Part shown: piece by piece, positions 15,411 through 22,693 of the stretch
Layout: every line of letters begins with the position of its first letter
Position numbering within the stretch: the first letter of the stretch is position 1
From: a virus
Length of the DNA stretch: 47,333 nucleotides
IMG/VR virus record: IMGVR_UViG_3300012926_000041
Span: 1-47,333 of that record
Direction: 5' to 3' (one strand)
Notes under the pieces: generated by a model
What the model was told of the DNA's origin: nothing
Databases searched by the model: none
The model's input: only the letters and a program-made list of their open reading frames with translations
Program-made: the position numbers and the translations under genes

Positions 15411-16253
15411 TCACTTCATCACCTCATCTTCCGTTTTCTGTCCACGAGAATGTACAGACTCTTTCCACTGCTGGACCCGTTTCCATTCTGGATGCTTTTC
15501 AGAAAGTCCTAACTTGACATAAAGTGGGCAGCAATGATCAGTATTGCTCTTCCCTTCATACTTTGCCTCCTTGAGCTGCTGTTCGTTCTCAGGGATCAGG
15601 ATACAAGGCCCAAAGCGACAAGGCTCTCCGATTGCATCTGCAATGACCTTATCTAGCTTCAGCTCAACTTCTCTTTGCATCAGTTGACAAAGATATTGGA
15701 ATTCTCCCTGAGTCTTCAGACACATTCGTTTGTTTATTAGATCAATGAACGATTTCAAGTTACACGATGCTGTAATTGTGCTATAGACATTAAGAGGAAG
15801 AATCCCCCTTGCATCCTGAACAGTCTCTCCAGAGCCAAGCATTGAATTGTAAGCCTCTTGGATAACCTCCATCGCACTATGGTATGCAGCTTTATCCTTA
15901 ACAGAAGCTGGACAGTGGTAGAATCCTTTATCTGCAAAACTCTCAAGCGGAACAACTCGGAGACTCTGAATTGAAAATGCCCATCCAATTCTACTCCTTG
16001 TCCACTGTTGCTGAAGAGCGCGACTTACATTTTCAGCCTTCCAGACCATTCCAATGTACTCAAGGAAAGGCGATAGGCGGTCTTTCAAGACACCTCGAAA
16101 TGTTTCTTTAAGAGTCTCTCTAGAAACTTCTCGAGTGATCTGGTCAAGATCATCTGCGACAGGCTCTTTCTGGACTCGCTGAGCCCAGTAGATAGTCTCT
16201 AAAATCTTTGGAGTAAAATTTACAAGCGTTGCTCGAGGTTTAAGCATTTGCAT
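15411..16253 (-). CDS. thyX: ThyX-like flavin-dependent thymidylate synthase homologue
   Basis: 280 aa with AAAGGAGAG before the ATG at 16253. The ThyX core is seen as QQQWTRSRIGW (residues 81-91) followed by SIQSLR (94-99), and later ARGILPLNVYSTITASCNLK and INKRMCLKTQGEFQ. Canonical ThyX has RHRX7S; here it reads R86-S-R88, with the S-x-R at 97-99 one place later, so the dUMP/FAD loop is altered. It may make dTMP, or a modified pyrimidine (some phage dUMP-modifying enzymes are synthase relatives). The neighbours (NMAD1, sugar-type enzymes, dUTPase-like) fit pyrimidine metabolism. Confidence 0.75.
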   Translation of the reverse strand: MQMLKPRATLVNFTPKILETIYWAQRVQKEPVADDLDQITREVSRETLKETFRGVLKDRLSPFLEYIGMVWKAENVSRALQQQWTRSRIGWAFSIQSLRVVPLESFADKGFYHCPASVKDKAAYHSAMEVIQEAYNSMLGSGETVQDARGILPLNVYSTITASCNLKSFIDLINKRMCLKTQGEFQYLCQLMQREVELKLDKVIADAIGEPCRFGPCILIPENEQQLKEAKYEGKSNTDHCCPLYVKLGLSEKHPEWKRVQQWKESVHSRGQKTEDEVMK

Positions 16254-16277
16254 ATTTTCTCTCCTTTCTACTAAAAC

Positions 16278-17177
16278 TCATTTGATCCTCCTGATATCCT
16301 TCAGAACAATCTCCCCAGTCTCGCGCATCTTCTTTATCTTCCTAAGGTAATGAAGTCGATTCAACTTGTCCATGCTACAGACTTCGGGATACCTGTCAAC
16401 AATCAACTTCCCATACTCAAGCCAACGTTTTTGAGTTAGCTCTGACAGACCGCCATTCCCACTTCCTGCCCCGACATGATTCTTGATCGAACGAACATGC
16501 GTTGCATCCGAAAGAGGATTGACCATACATTTCCAGCCAGCAAGGCAAGCTTCAACTTCAAGCTTTGCATCTGCCCTGGCCCTCATCTCCCTACTGAAGT
16601 TGACATTGTCCCTCATCGGGAGAACAGCCCTGATTCCGTAAGCGACCCCAAAGACTCCACATTCAACAGGTTTCCTCAGCTGGCCATAGCTTACAGTCTT
16701 ACCATCCTTCGTCTTATGATGGCAGAAATTACGAAGACTCCCGATGACTCCCATGATGCCACAGGAAGGCTCCCTGTCAAGAGCCTTAACCATATTCTTA
16801 ATGGCATTCTTCTGCAGGTAGACGTCGTCATCAAGACAGAACAAAAGATCATCTTTGTGGCAATATTTCATTGCCTCTTTGATTAGCATTGACCTAGTTG
16901 CCCCAACTCCTTGATTCTGCCTAGAGACATGAAGTCTAAAATCTTTAACCCCAGCATCAAAACAAATTGAGTTCATCATTTGGAATGTGTACTTACTGAA
17001 AACGCCATTTGTTCCGTCATCACAGATATGAACGTTGAACCGATCCCCGTAACCATTGTTACGGATATAGTTCCTGAGACAGCGCTCAAGAATTCCGTTT
17101 TCTAAGCGCCGGTAAGTGCTGATGAGCACGACGCAATCCCTTACCGTCTTCCCGAGACGCGGCCCGCTTCTGTACAT
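16278..17177 (-). CDS. Family-2-like glycosyltransferase
   Basis: 299 aa from the ATG at 17177 (GGAG seven bases upstream). A GTG/ATG further upstream would lengthen the overlap with the NMAD1 gene. VVLISTYRRLE opens the GT-A Rossmann-like fold, and LLFCLDDDVYL is the DXD metal/nucleotide-sugar motif. A later acidic/aromatic region (KLEVEACLAGWKCMVN) suits an acceptor site. Substrate is unknown. Lying between a ThyX-like and an NMAD1 gene, it might glycosylate a modified base, but a cell-surface sugar is equally possible. Confidence 0.68.
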   Translation of the reverse strand: MYRSGPRLGKTVRDCVVLISTYRRLENGILERCLRNYIRNNGYGDRFNVHICDDGTNGVFSKYTFQMMNSICFDAGVKDFRLHVSRQNQGVGATRSMLIKEAMKYCHKDDLLFCLDDDVYLQKNAIKNMVKALDREPSCGIMGVIGSLRNFCHHKTKDGKTVSYGQLRKPVECGVFGVAYGIRAVLPMRDNVNFSREMRARADAKLEVEACLAGWKCMVNPLSDATHVRSIKNHVGAGSGNGGLSELTQKRWLEYGKLIVDRYPEVCSMDKLNRLHYLRKIKKMRETGEIVLKDIRRIK

Positions 17178-17454
17178 TGCTCTTCTCCGATTCAATCAAA
17201 ATCATTCCGAGCAATCCGTAGCCCGTCAGATCAAGGTAGGTTTCTTCAACACTTTCTTTGACTCTTGGCTTGACGCCTTTCCAGACAAGCTCCTTCAAGC
17301 GGACATACTTTTTGTGTACGTCTGCAAAGTTTCCCTTCAAGCCAAGATCCTGCCATCCATCGTTCCCGTAGTCATGAGATTTTTCCTCGATGATACGAAG
17401 AATTTTCTTGGCCATTACTTTCGCAAGTCTTCGGCGTTCTTTAATTGTAATCAT
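17086..17454 (-). CDS. NMAD1 / DUF1599 nucleotide-modification-associated protein
   Basis: 122 aa. The core KSHDYGNDGWQDLGLKGNFA, with KKYVRLKEL, ESVEETYLDLTGYGLLGMIL, follows the DUF1599 pattern (K-x-x-x-YG, K-x-x-R, E-S-x-x-D-x-x-D-L-x-x-Y). This family is named Nucleotide modification associated domain 1. The Glu/Asp pairs resemble MazG-type metal sites. Its last 30 residues overlap the glycosyltransferase gene and look unstructured. Start overlaps the SDR stop (ATGA). Confidence 0.65.
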   Translation of the reverse strand: MITIKERRRLAKVMAKKILRIIEEKSHDYGNDGWQDLGLKGNFADVHKKYVRLKELVWKGVKPRVKESVEETYLDLTGYGLLGMILIESEKSNVQKRAASREDGKGLRRAHQHLPALRKRNS

Positions 17455-18116
17455 CGTTGATTGTTCTCGATTTCAAAACAATGGCCAGACATCTGATCAG
17501 CCTGACCTGAAAGACAGAATTTCACGACGCCAATGATGGACTCAACTGAAACCATTTTACCTGATGGAAAGCTTTTTGCGATTCCATCAACAATTTCCTC
17601 TTGAGACATTCTCTTCATGATTCCTGTTGTCCTCACTGTCTTCTCAAGCATCGGTGTGTAAGCGACCGTCCCTGGAGCAATACACCAGATCTTCAAGAAA
17701 CAGTCTCTTAATTTTGCCTCTTCATAAGCAAGATGCCTAACAAAGGAAACAATCCCTGCCTTCGCTGCCCCATAGACTGAATGTCCATTCAAAGCCTTCC
17801 GGTGAGCCATCGAGCTTATCAGGATGATCCGCTTATTTAAGGTAGGATAGGCGGAAATGAAACTTGAAATAAGCTTCAATGGAACGGTGAGATTTTGAGC
17901 AATCTCCTTTTCGATCTCTGTTGAAGTCTTGTCTTGAAAAGCCGCTATGTCAAGTCCTCCAATTGAGCAAGTCAATGAAACGTTGCCAGTCTTTCCCACA
18001 TACTCCGGGAAGTATTCATTTCCTTTTCGAAGGATGCTGCCATCAATTGAATTAGCAATCTGCCAGCCAATATTTTTGGTATGCTGATTTGCGCCTGCAA
18101 CAAAGTTCCTCTTCAT
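17451..18116 (-). CDS. Short-chain dehydrogenase/reductase (SDR), first of a tandem pair
   Basis: 221 aa. SDR active-site motif VYGAAK (Y115, K119) and a serine strand ILISSMAH (S101/S102). The N-terminal dinucleotide-binding segment is unusual (AGANQHTKNIGW) and lacks a clean glycine motif, so cofactor use may be altered. Start overlaps the other SDR's stop by four bases. The pair probably acts on one pathway, perhaps with one as a dedicated binding subunit. Confidence 0.75.
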   Translation of the reverse strand: MKRNFVAGANQHTKNIGWQIANSIDGSILRKGNEYFPEYVGKTGNVSLTCSIGGLDIAAFQDKTSTEIEKEIAQNLTVPLKLISSFISAYPTLNKRIILISSMAHRKALNGHSVYGAAKAGIVSFVRHLAYEEAKLRDCFLKIWCIAPGTVAYTPMLEKTVRTTGIMKRMSQEEIVDGIAKSFPSGKMVSVESIIGVVKFCLSGQADQMSGHCFEIENNQR

Positions 18117-18817
18117 GCTTCAGCTCCGTCAATCTTCAGACAGTTCCCCGTCGCAAAGTGCCCCTTATCCGCAATGAATGAAATCCATTCTGCCGCCTGC
18201 TCTGCGGTGAATGCTTCGGGCCATTTCTGTCGGTAGGCCAGTTCCTTATACGTCTTCTTGAACTGGACCTGACTCTGACCCGTCATTGGAGTCCCTCTCA
18301 CGATGCCGAAGTCTACCTGAACTACCGCGATTCTCTTGGAAGCGAGATCCCGAGCAAGATGCTTCGTCAGTCCAGACAACGCCATCTTTGAAGCCCCGTA
18401 GACAAACGATCCTGATCTCGGGACGCTCGTTGTATTGGAGCCGACCAACACGACAATGGACCGCTTCTTGTTACAGACCCTTGTGAACTTATCAATGCAC
18501 GTCAGCGCCCCTTTGGCATTGACATTCATCGTATCGTTCCAAGCTTCATAGATCGAGCCTGTCTCGGAATCTGAATTGTAGTCGATGGTCTTCGGGATAT
18601 TGATGCCCGCCGTGTAGATTAGGGCATCATAGTCCCCTGTACGCTTCAACATCATTTCCATGACGGAGTAATACTGAGTGACATCGACATGGTGCCGATT
18701 TGCAACTTGCTCCCTGTCGAACCACTCGACATGCCAGCCCAGCGAGATCAACAGATCTCGCGTGTGCCAGCCAATAGATCCCTTGCGACAGCCTACAACA
18801 ATCGCATTCTTCCTCAC
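18113..18817 (-). CDS. Short-chain dehydrogenase/reductase (SDR), second of a tandem pair
   Basis: 234 aa. GCRKGSIGW (9-17) is the cofactor glycine turn, LIYTAGIN the NAG-like motif, VGSNTT with S127, and VYGASK with Y140 and K144 as the catalytic pair. A complete classical SDR. NAD(P)-dependent oxidation/reduction of a hydroxyl, ketone or sugar-like substrate is expected. It overlaps both neighbours by four bases, so it is in one transcript with the VOC protein and the second SDR. Confidence 0.82.
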   Translation of the reverse strand: MRKNAIVVGCRKGSIGWHTRDLLISLGWHVEWFDREQVANRHHVDVTQYYSVMEMMLKRTGDYDALIYTAGINIPKTIDYNSDSETGSIYEAWNDTMNVNAKGALTCIDKFTRVCNKKRSIVVLVGSNTTSVPRSGSFVYGASKMALSGLTKHLARDLASKRIAVVQVDFGIVRGTPMTGQSQVQFKKTYKELAYRQKWPEAFTAEQAAEWISFIADKGHFATGNCLKIDGAEA

Positions 18818-19263
18818 CGCTTCATCCTCTCAATGATTTTAAGCCGATACCCATAAATAACCTTGGTGTCAAAATAGATATACTTCCAACCCCGCTCGCC
18901 CTTCCAAAGCTCTCCCTCGAGCAGCTTCATGTTGGCCATATAAGGATTCAGTTCAAGGAATTCCTTGCACGATTGCACATGCGTTCCAAGATGGCTGATC
19001 TCCCCTTCCTCGAGTTGATGATGGAAGGAATCTCCGCTGACGTACTGAAGGAACTCAACTTCCATCCCGTTCACGTAACAGTAGGCAAGCTTCAGATTCC
19101 ATTCTGCGGGCTTCCCCTGATAGTGACCCTTTGCACTGTGGTCAAGGTCAACAACAATTTTCTTTGGATCAAGACCAAAGTTCATCGAGAACTGGACAGC
19201 CTTGTCTACTGAATTCTTTGAAGCAAGACAGATCTGATCAAACTTGACCGCGAAGCTTAACAT
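18814..19263 (-). CDS. VOC-superfamily (glyoxalase/epimerase-like) protein
   Basis: 149 aa from the ATG at 19263, preceded by GGAGGAGAAAA and overlapping the upstream stop. KFDQICLASKNSVDKAVQFS is like the first beta-alpha unit of VOC proteins. GMEVEFLQYVSGDSFHH with ISHLGTHV recalls the metal-binding E and H of methylmalonyl-CoA epimerase-type members. These catalyse epimerisation or related metal-assisted enolate chemistry. Fits a small-molecule pathway with SDRs next door. Confidence 0.55.
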   Translation of the reverse strand: MLSFAVKFDQICLASKNSVDKAVQFSMNFGLDPKKIVVDLDHSAKGHYQGKPAEWNLKLAYCYVNGMEVEFLQYVSGDSFHHQLEEGEISHLGTHVQSCKEFLELNPYMANMKLLEGELWKGERGWKYIYFDTKVIYGYRLKIIERMKR

Positions 19264-20216
19264 TTTTCTCCTCCATTTGTAAACCAGTTTAGGTTCCACA
19301 TGATTTCTCTGAACTCCTTGAATCTTGTAATCGGTAGCCCCTCCGTGCTTCCTTGGTTGTACTCCGTCTCACGGAGATAGACATGAATGTTTTTCGAAGC
19401 AATCTTGATGGCATTTACAAGTGTGTCCTCAACGACAAACTTTGCAAAGGAGTAGTCTTTGATGATCCGATCTTCCTTGTTCTCGTCAAACAGAATGGCG
19501 TTGTACGGGAAGCCATACCGCTTCAGCCATCCAATCGTGTCGGCCATGATTCGCCGGTACTTCTTGTAGGGCCGAGCCGTCATCAGAAGAATGTAAAAGT
19601 TGTAATGTCTTAGATAGTTCATGTACTCCAGGGAGCCTTTGATGACATCAAGCCCCTGAGACTCAACGCCTGTCTCGCGGAAAATATGCTTCAGCTCATA
19701 CGCTCTCTCATGCCCAATGTACTTCCCGACATGAGCGTAGAATTCTCCTCCCGTTAGCGGAGGAATTTCTATTCCAGTCTTCTCTTTGATGAATCCAAAG
19801 ATGCCCTTGATGTAGTCTGCGAGGACGCCATCGATGTCAACAACAGCGCATCCTTCATACTTGCTAGGGTCCCATGGATTTGAGAACTCTTGAATATACT
19901 TCTGCTCAACCACTTCTGTTTTCCGTTCCCATTCCTGAAGGAACTCCTCAAGGGTCATGTCCCAGATCAGAGCAATGCCATTCCAATACTTGAAGATATC
20001 TATGATCTCTTCTTTGACATTTTCTCGAATGATCCTGGTGTTCTCTCGACGATGAGTTTTCCAGCTTAGATTTTTTAGTAGCTCCATCAACTCATCTTGA
20101 ACATACAGAACAAAGTCTTTTGTTAAGGCTTCGCGGTCTGCTTGCGTGAGGTGTCCAAGGTGATGGAAGTTGTTATTGAACTGTGCCTGACGTTCCCAAA
20201 TCTCTCTCAAGTCCAC
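19257..20216 (-). CDS. Fusion: all-alpha NTP pyrophosphatase (dUTPase-like) + HAD phosphatase
   Basis: 319 aa starting at a GTG with GGGAGAG upstream. Residues 1-110 are helical with YVQDELMELLKNLSWK and NVKEEIIDIFKYWNG, the E-x-x-E and E-E-x-x-D metal sites of dimeric dUTPase/MazG folds. From residue 120 a HAD domain begins: VVDIDGVLAD (D127, D129), LLMTARPY near 211-218, and FDENKEDRI with VEDTLVNA as the later motifs, like deoxynucleotidase relatives. One chain could take a dNTP to dNMP and on to the nucleoside. Confidence 0.7.
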   Translation of the reverse strand: MDLREIWERQAQFNNNFHHLGHLTQADREALTKDFVLYVQDELMELLKNLSWKTHRRENTRIIRENVKEEIIDIFKYWNGIALIWDMTLEEFLQEWERKTEVVEQKYIQEFSNPWDPSKYEGCAVVDIDGVLADYIKGIFGFIKEKTGIEIPPLTGGEFYAHVGKYIGHERAYELKHIFRETGVESQGLDVIKGSLEYMNYLRHYNFYILLMTARPYKKYRRIMADTIGWLKRYGFPYNAILFDENKEDRIIKDYSFAKFVVEDTLVNAIKIASKNIHVYLRETEYNQGSTEGLPITRFKEFREIMWNLNWFTNGGEKC

Positions 20217-20245
20217 GTTCTCTCCCTGCTTATAGCCGTCCTAGG

Positions 20246-21148
20246 CTACGGTAGGTCTTTCCCTAGGGATGCCGATTCCGCCCAGACATGACTCGTTAGT
20301 CCTTTTGGGCGCCATTCCCCATAACGGCCATAGAGCAACACTCCATGGCGCTTTAGATAGAGCTTCATTCGCTCTAGGTCATTCCGGTCCTTATCGTCAT
20401 GAATCCAAATCTTACCGGGGTAGAGCTTTTGCCGTCTTCCAAAGCTTTCCGGGCCGTCCCCTATCTCCTGAGCATGCTCTTCAGTGTACTGGCCAACATA
20501 GCCGGGCTGAATTGAAGTCACCGAGCGATACCAAGGATGGCATGAGCTGGCGCAGTACTTTACAGACATGACTCCGTATTCAGCCGAGTCTGTGGAGTTG
20601 CTAAGAATATAGATGGGCTTCGAACAGAATCGAGGAACGCTGATGAAGTGCCCAATTGGTGTGTCTTCGCAGTGGGCAACTGCTGAAAGGATCGGTAGGG
20701 GAATCGTCGAGAGGAGGGTTGAATATTTCCAGCATCGGCCTGATGAGTCATGGATAAGCTTTGATTCAATGTCAACGTGATAGACTTCTGATTTTATAAC
20801 TTCTACTCCATCTGCTAATATTTCTCTTGAATACGCCCAGCCGTTCCCGGTAACAATCTGGCCCTTAATACCAAATCGTGCAAAGCTGCTTGTATCAAGA
20901 TTTGCCTTTGGATCTCCGTACACCTTCGCGGCATACTTTTCAACCGTCCCTCCTTCACAAGCATCTGATACAATCTTGAATGATTCTTTCCTTGTAAAAG
21001 GATTTTCCTCATGCGAGTAAAAAAAGCCTTGATCATTCCCGCTCGACATTGGGCCACCTTTGTCGAGAATAAGATATCTTCGTTTTGCCTCTTTCATGCG
21101 CTGAGCAAGAAGAAGGCCGCTGATGCCGGCGCCCATGATAATGATCAT
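20246..21148 (-). CDS. FAD/NAD(P)-binding oxidoreductase, amine-oxidase or UDP-galactopyranose-mutase-like
   Basis: 300 aa. IIMGAGISGLLLAQRM at the N-terminus is the dinucleotide-binding GxGxxG, followed by an acidic end of strand 2 (YLILDKGG). The C-terminal GVLLYGRYGEWRPKGLT with later ASLGKDLP resembles the FAD-contacting end of UGM and related flavoproteins. The length is a bit short for either family. Possible role in sugar or modified-nucleotide chemistry along with the SDR pair. Specific substrate unknown. Confidence 0.65.
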   Translation of the reverse strand: MIIIMGAGISGLLLAQRMKEAKRRYLILDKGGPMSSGNDQGFFYSHEENPFTRKESFKIVSDACEGGTVEKYAAKVYGDPKANLDTSSFARFGIKGQIVTGNGWAYSREILADGVEVIKSEVYHVDIESKLIHDSSGRCWKYSTLLSTIPLPILSAVAHCEDTPIGHFISVPRFCSKPIYILSNSTDSAEYGVMSVKYCASSCHPWYRSVTSIQPGYVGQYTEEHAQEIGDGPESFGRRQKLYPGKIWIHDDKDRNDLERMKLYLKRHGVLLYGRYGEWRPKGLTSHVWAESASLGKDLP

Positions 21149-21163
21149 TCTTTCGCCTTATTG

Positions 21164-21198
21164 GTCATTCGTCCTTCGCTTTAGCTAAGAAGGGCGAA
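21164..21198 (-). repeat. Repeat copy with hairpin upstream of the FAD oxidoreductase gene
   Basis: A 29-bp unit (21164-21192) is repeated at 21426-21454 with one mismatch, each just upstream of a start. This copy forms a hairpin: 21168-21177 pairs with 21189-21198 (10 bp, one wobble), loop 11 nt. It may act as a leader or partial terminator. Confidence 0.5.
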
Positions 21199-21430
21199 TC
21201 TCTTTTGGAAGATCGGCCCACGACTTCAAATCATGCCCACTAAAAACTCGCTCCTTGCCGTCCTCACACAAAGCAATGACGTCCCATTCGCCCTGGAAGC
21301 TGACCCCGCAATCCTTTACGACAAGCAGATAGTGAGGATTGAATCCGTCCGCTCTGGCCGCGTTCGTCATCAGCGACCCTAGCAGCATCACTTCTTCGCC
21401 TTGTTCGAATCGTTTCATAGTTTTTGTCAT
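21185..21430 (-). CDS. Small hypothetical protein
   Basis: 81 aa (an ATG at 21418 is an alternative start). A strand-rich sequence (EEVMLLGSLM, HYLLVVKDCG, ERVFSGHDLKSWADLPKE) that resembles a small SH3-like or beta-barrel phage protein. The two copies of a 29-bp repeat flank it. No family recognised. Confidence 0.5.
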   Translation of the reverse strand: MTKTMKRFEQGEEVMLLGSLMTNAARADGFNPHYLLVVKDCGVSFQGEWDVIALCEDGKERVFSGHDLKSWADLPKEIRPS

Positions 21431-21454
21431 TCATCCTTCGCTTTAGCTAAGAAG
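21426..21454 (-). repeat. Second copy of the 29-bp leader repeat
   Basis: Matches 21164-21192 at 28 of 29 positions. It holds the GAAGGATGAATG ribosome region of the 81-aa gene. The pairing arms seen in the first copy are mostly lost here, so a shared protein- or ribosome-binding role is likelier than a shared hairpin. Confidence 0.5.
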
Positions 21455-21522
21455 TGACTTTCGCACTATAGCTCTTATGTCTTTCGCTTTTCGCCGGAAA
21501 CGTCTACTTACTTTTGGTTGTT

Positions 21523-21729
21523 CTATGACTCGCGCTTTCTAACGGACCAATACACCATTGCGTCAGTCACGATGCCGCGTCCATTGTCACCGCGCACTTT
21601 TGCGCCATGCCGCCCAGAATGATCCGCCGGGCGCTCGCATTGGACGAATCTCTTGAACGTGGCGTGGACCCTGCTTGAGTCACCAAGCTCAGTACCAAGA
21701 TTGATCCGATCTTCGCAGGGCTGCTTCAT
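21523..21729 (-). CDS. Small hypothetical protein with C-x5-H-x-G-x-H motif
   Basis: 68 aa. Contains CERPADHSGRHGA, a spacing (C, x5, H, x2, H) found in many small phage zinc-like proteins and also twice in the protein at 31833-32147. Basic overall. Start overlaps the stop of its upstream neighbour (ATGA). Function unknown. Confidence 0.5.
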   Translation of the reverse strand: MKQPCEDRINLGTELGDSSRVHATFKRFVQCERPADHSGRHGAKVRGDNGRGIVTDAMVYWSVRKRES

Positions 21730-21935
21730 TTGGCCCCCTTAGACGAATCGCTGGAAACGCGAAGCTCAACCCTCACGGCCTTGTAGGTGTAGAGGCTTCC
21801 GGACAACTTGGCGGCGACGGCTTCGCGCCGGGAGCTATAAAGCTCCACCCCACGGCGAGGAAACCGGGCGTATAGGTTCCGGTTGTAGATCCCCTGGAGC
21901 GCCCACCCTTTGATGTCGTGTCCGCAGGTGCACAT
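21726..21935 (-). CDS. Small hypothetical protein
   Basis: 69 aa, beginning MCTCGHDIKGW, with a mostly strand-rich, arginine-rich body ending in a Ser/Lys tail. A partial zinc motif (CTCGH) is visible. GAGGGATTGTCGA precedes the ATG. No family recognised. Confidence 0.45.
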   Translation of the reverse strand: MCTCGHDIKGWALQGIYNRNLYARFPRRGVELYSSRREAVAAKLSGSLYTYKAVRVELRVSSDSSKGAK

Positions 21936-21955
21936 TCGACAATCCCTCTATAGCT

Positions 21956-22435
21956 CTACTGTGAATGGCATCCAGGCGCGTGATAGCCGACCGGGCCATC
22001 ACAATCACACTTCCGCTTCTTGCAGCACACCGGGCAGTCCAGATCCCCAAGGGCGTCCTTAATGTGCTTCAGCCCACCGCAGGCGATGCAGGGTTGATCG
22101 TTCCGCTTTTCGGTCATTGCTTCTTCGGGATACTTAGCCTGAAGTTCTTCCACCTTGCGACAGGGGATGCACTTCCCGACGTGGTACTCGATCCGCTCTC
22201 CACGCCATGTCAGATGGTGGTCCGAATCCAAGAGCTTCAGGACGCGGCGGTATTCGTCAATCTGAAGATCCGTCTTTGCCTTTTCGCTGGAAACATGTAT
22301 CTCGCCACTGCTTATTTTATCCCAAATAGCTTTCAACTCGCAATAGCCTTTCGGCCAAGTAAGTTTGTGGTACTGCATATCGCGCACAGCGTGGGCAATA
22401 GCGTCCCGCATATCCGGAGTAATCGTAATTGTCAT
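21956..22435 (-). CDS. Hypothetical protein with DnaJ-like zinc-finger end
   Basis: 159 aa. The N-terminal 80 residues are helical. The C-terminal half has CIPCRKV, CIACGGLKHI, CPVCCKKRKCDCDG and GYHAPGCH: DnaJ-like CxxCxG pairs plus a Cys/His cluster. As in the 201-722 protein, no J domain is present. Start overlaps the stop of a small membrane-type ORF upstream. Function unknown. Confidence 0.55.
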   Translation of the reverse strand: MTITITPDMRDAIAHAVRDMQYHKLTWPKGYCELKAIWDKISSGEIHVSSEKAKTDLQIDEYRRVLKLLDSDHHLTWRGERIEYHVGKCIPCRKVEELQAKYPEEAMTEKRNDQPCIACGGLKHIKDALGDLDCPVCCKKRKCDCDGPVGYHAPGCHSQ

Positions 22436-22542
22436 GTTGCATGATCTCCCGCCTCAGCCCAGATCCAACCGCCAAGCACACACGCTAGAATCAAGACTGA
22501 AAAGGCAATGTCCATATGGCTTAACAGGTGAGTAGAGGGCAT
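22432..22542 (-). CDS. Small single-pass membrane peptide (36 aa)
   Basis: From ATG 22542 (or ATG 22515, giving 27 aa) to a TGA overlapping the next start. The middle is a hydrophobic helix, MDIAFSVLILACVLGGWIW, with a short polar end. No strong ribosome site. It lies directly downstream of the structured RNA at 22560-22671, so its expression could be under that element. Function unknown; small size lowers certainty. Confidence 0.4.
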   Translation of the reverse strand: MPSTHLLSHMDIAFSVLILACVLGGWIWAEAGDHAT

Positions 22543-22559
22543 TTCATCATTGACTCTAG

Positions 22560-22671
22560 ATCTATCAAGAGGGTGCACCAGACTCATCTGTTTCGGAACG
22601 CAGACGAGTAATTTATGAGTCCTTTCACAGGGCGCACCCCCTTGATAGATGCCGTCCCTTTCAGGAACGGC
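22560..22671 (-). ncRNA. Structured RNA element with long helix and alternative inner pairings
   Basis: Outer helix: 22560-22579 with 22631-22650, 20 pairs; both plus-strand A/C mismatches become G-U pairs on the minus strand. Inside, 22582-22590 pairs with 22601-22609, or instead 22580-22587 with 22615-22622; the two cannot form together. Just 5', 22651-22658 pairs with 22664-22671 around a 5-nt loop, again with a G-U pair only on the minus strand. The wobble pattern argues for a functional minus-strand RNA. It is downstream of the 22694 gene and upstream of the small membrane ORF, so a cis-regulatory switch, processing site or small RNA is possible. Confidence 0.6.
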
Positions 22672-22693
22672 ACCTAGGACTACAGAGAGAGGG

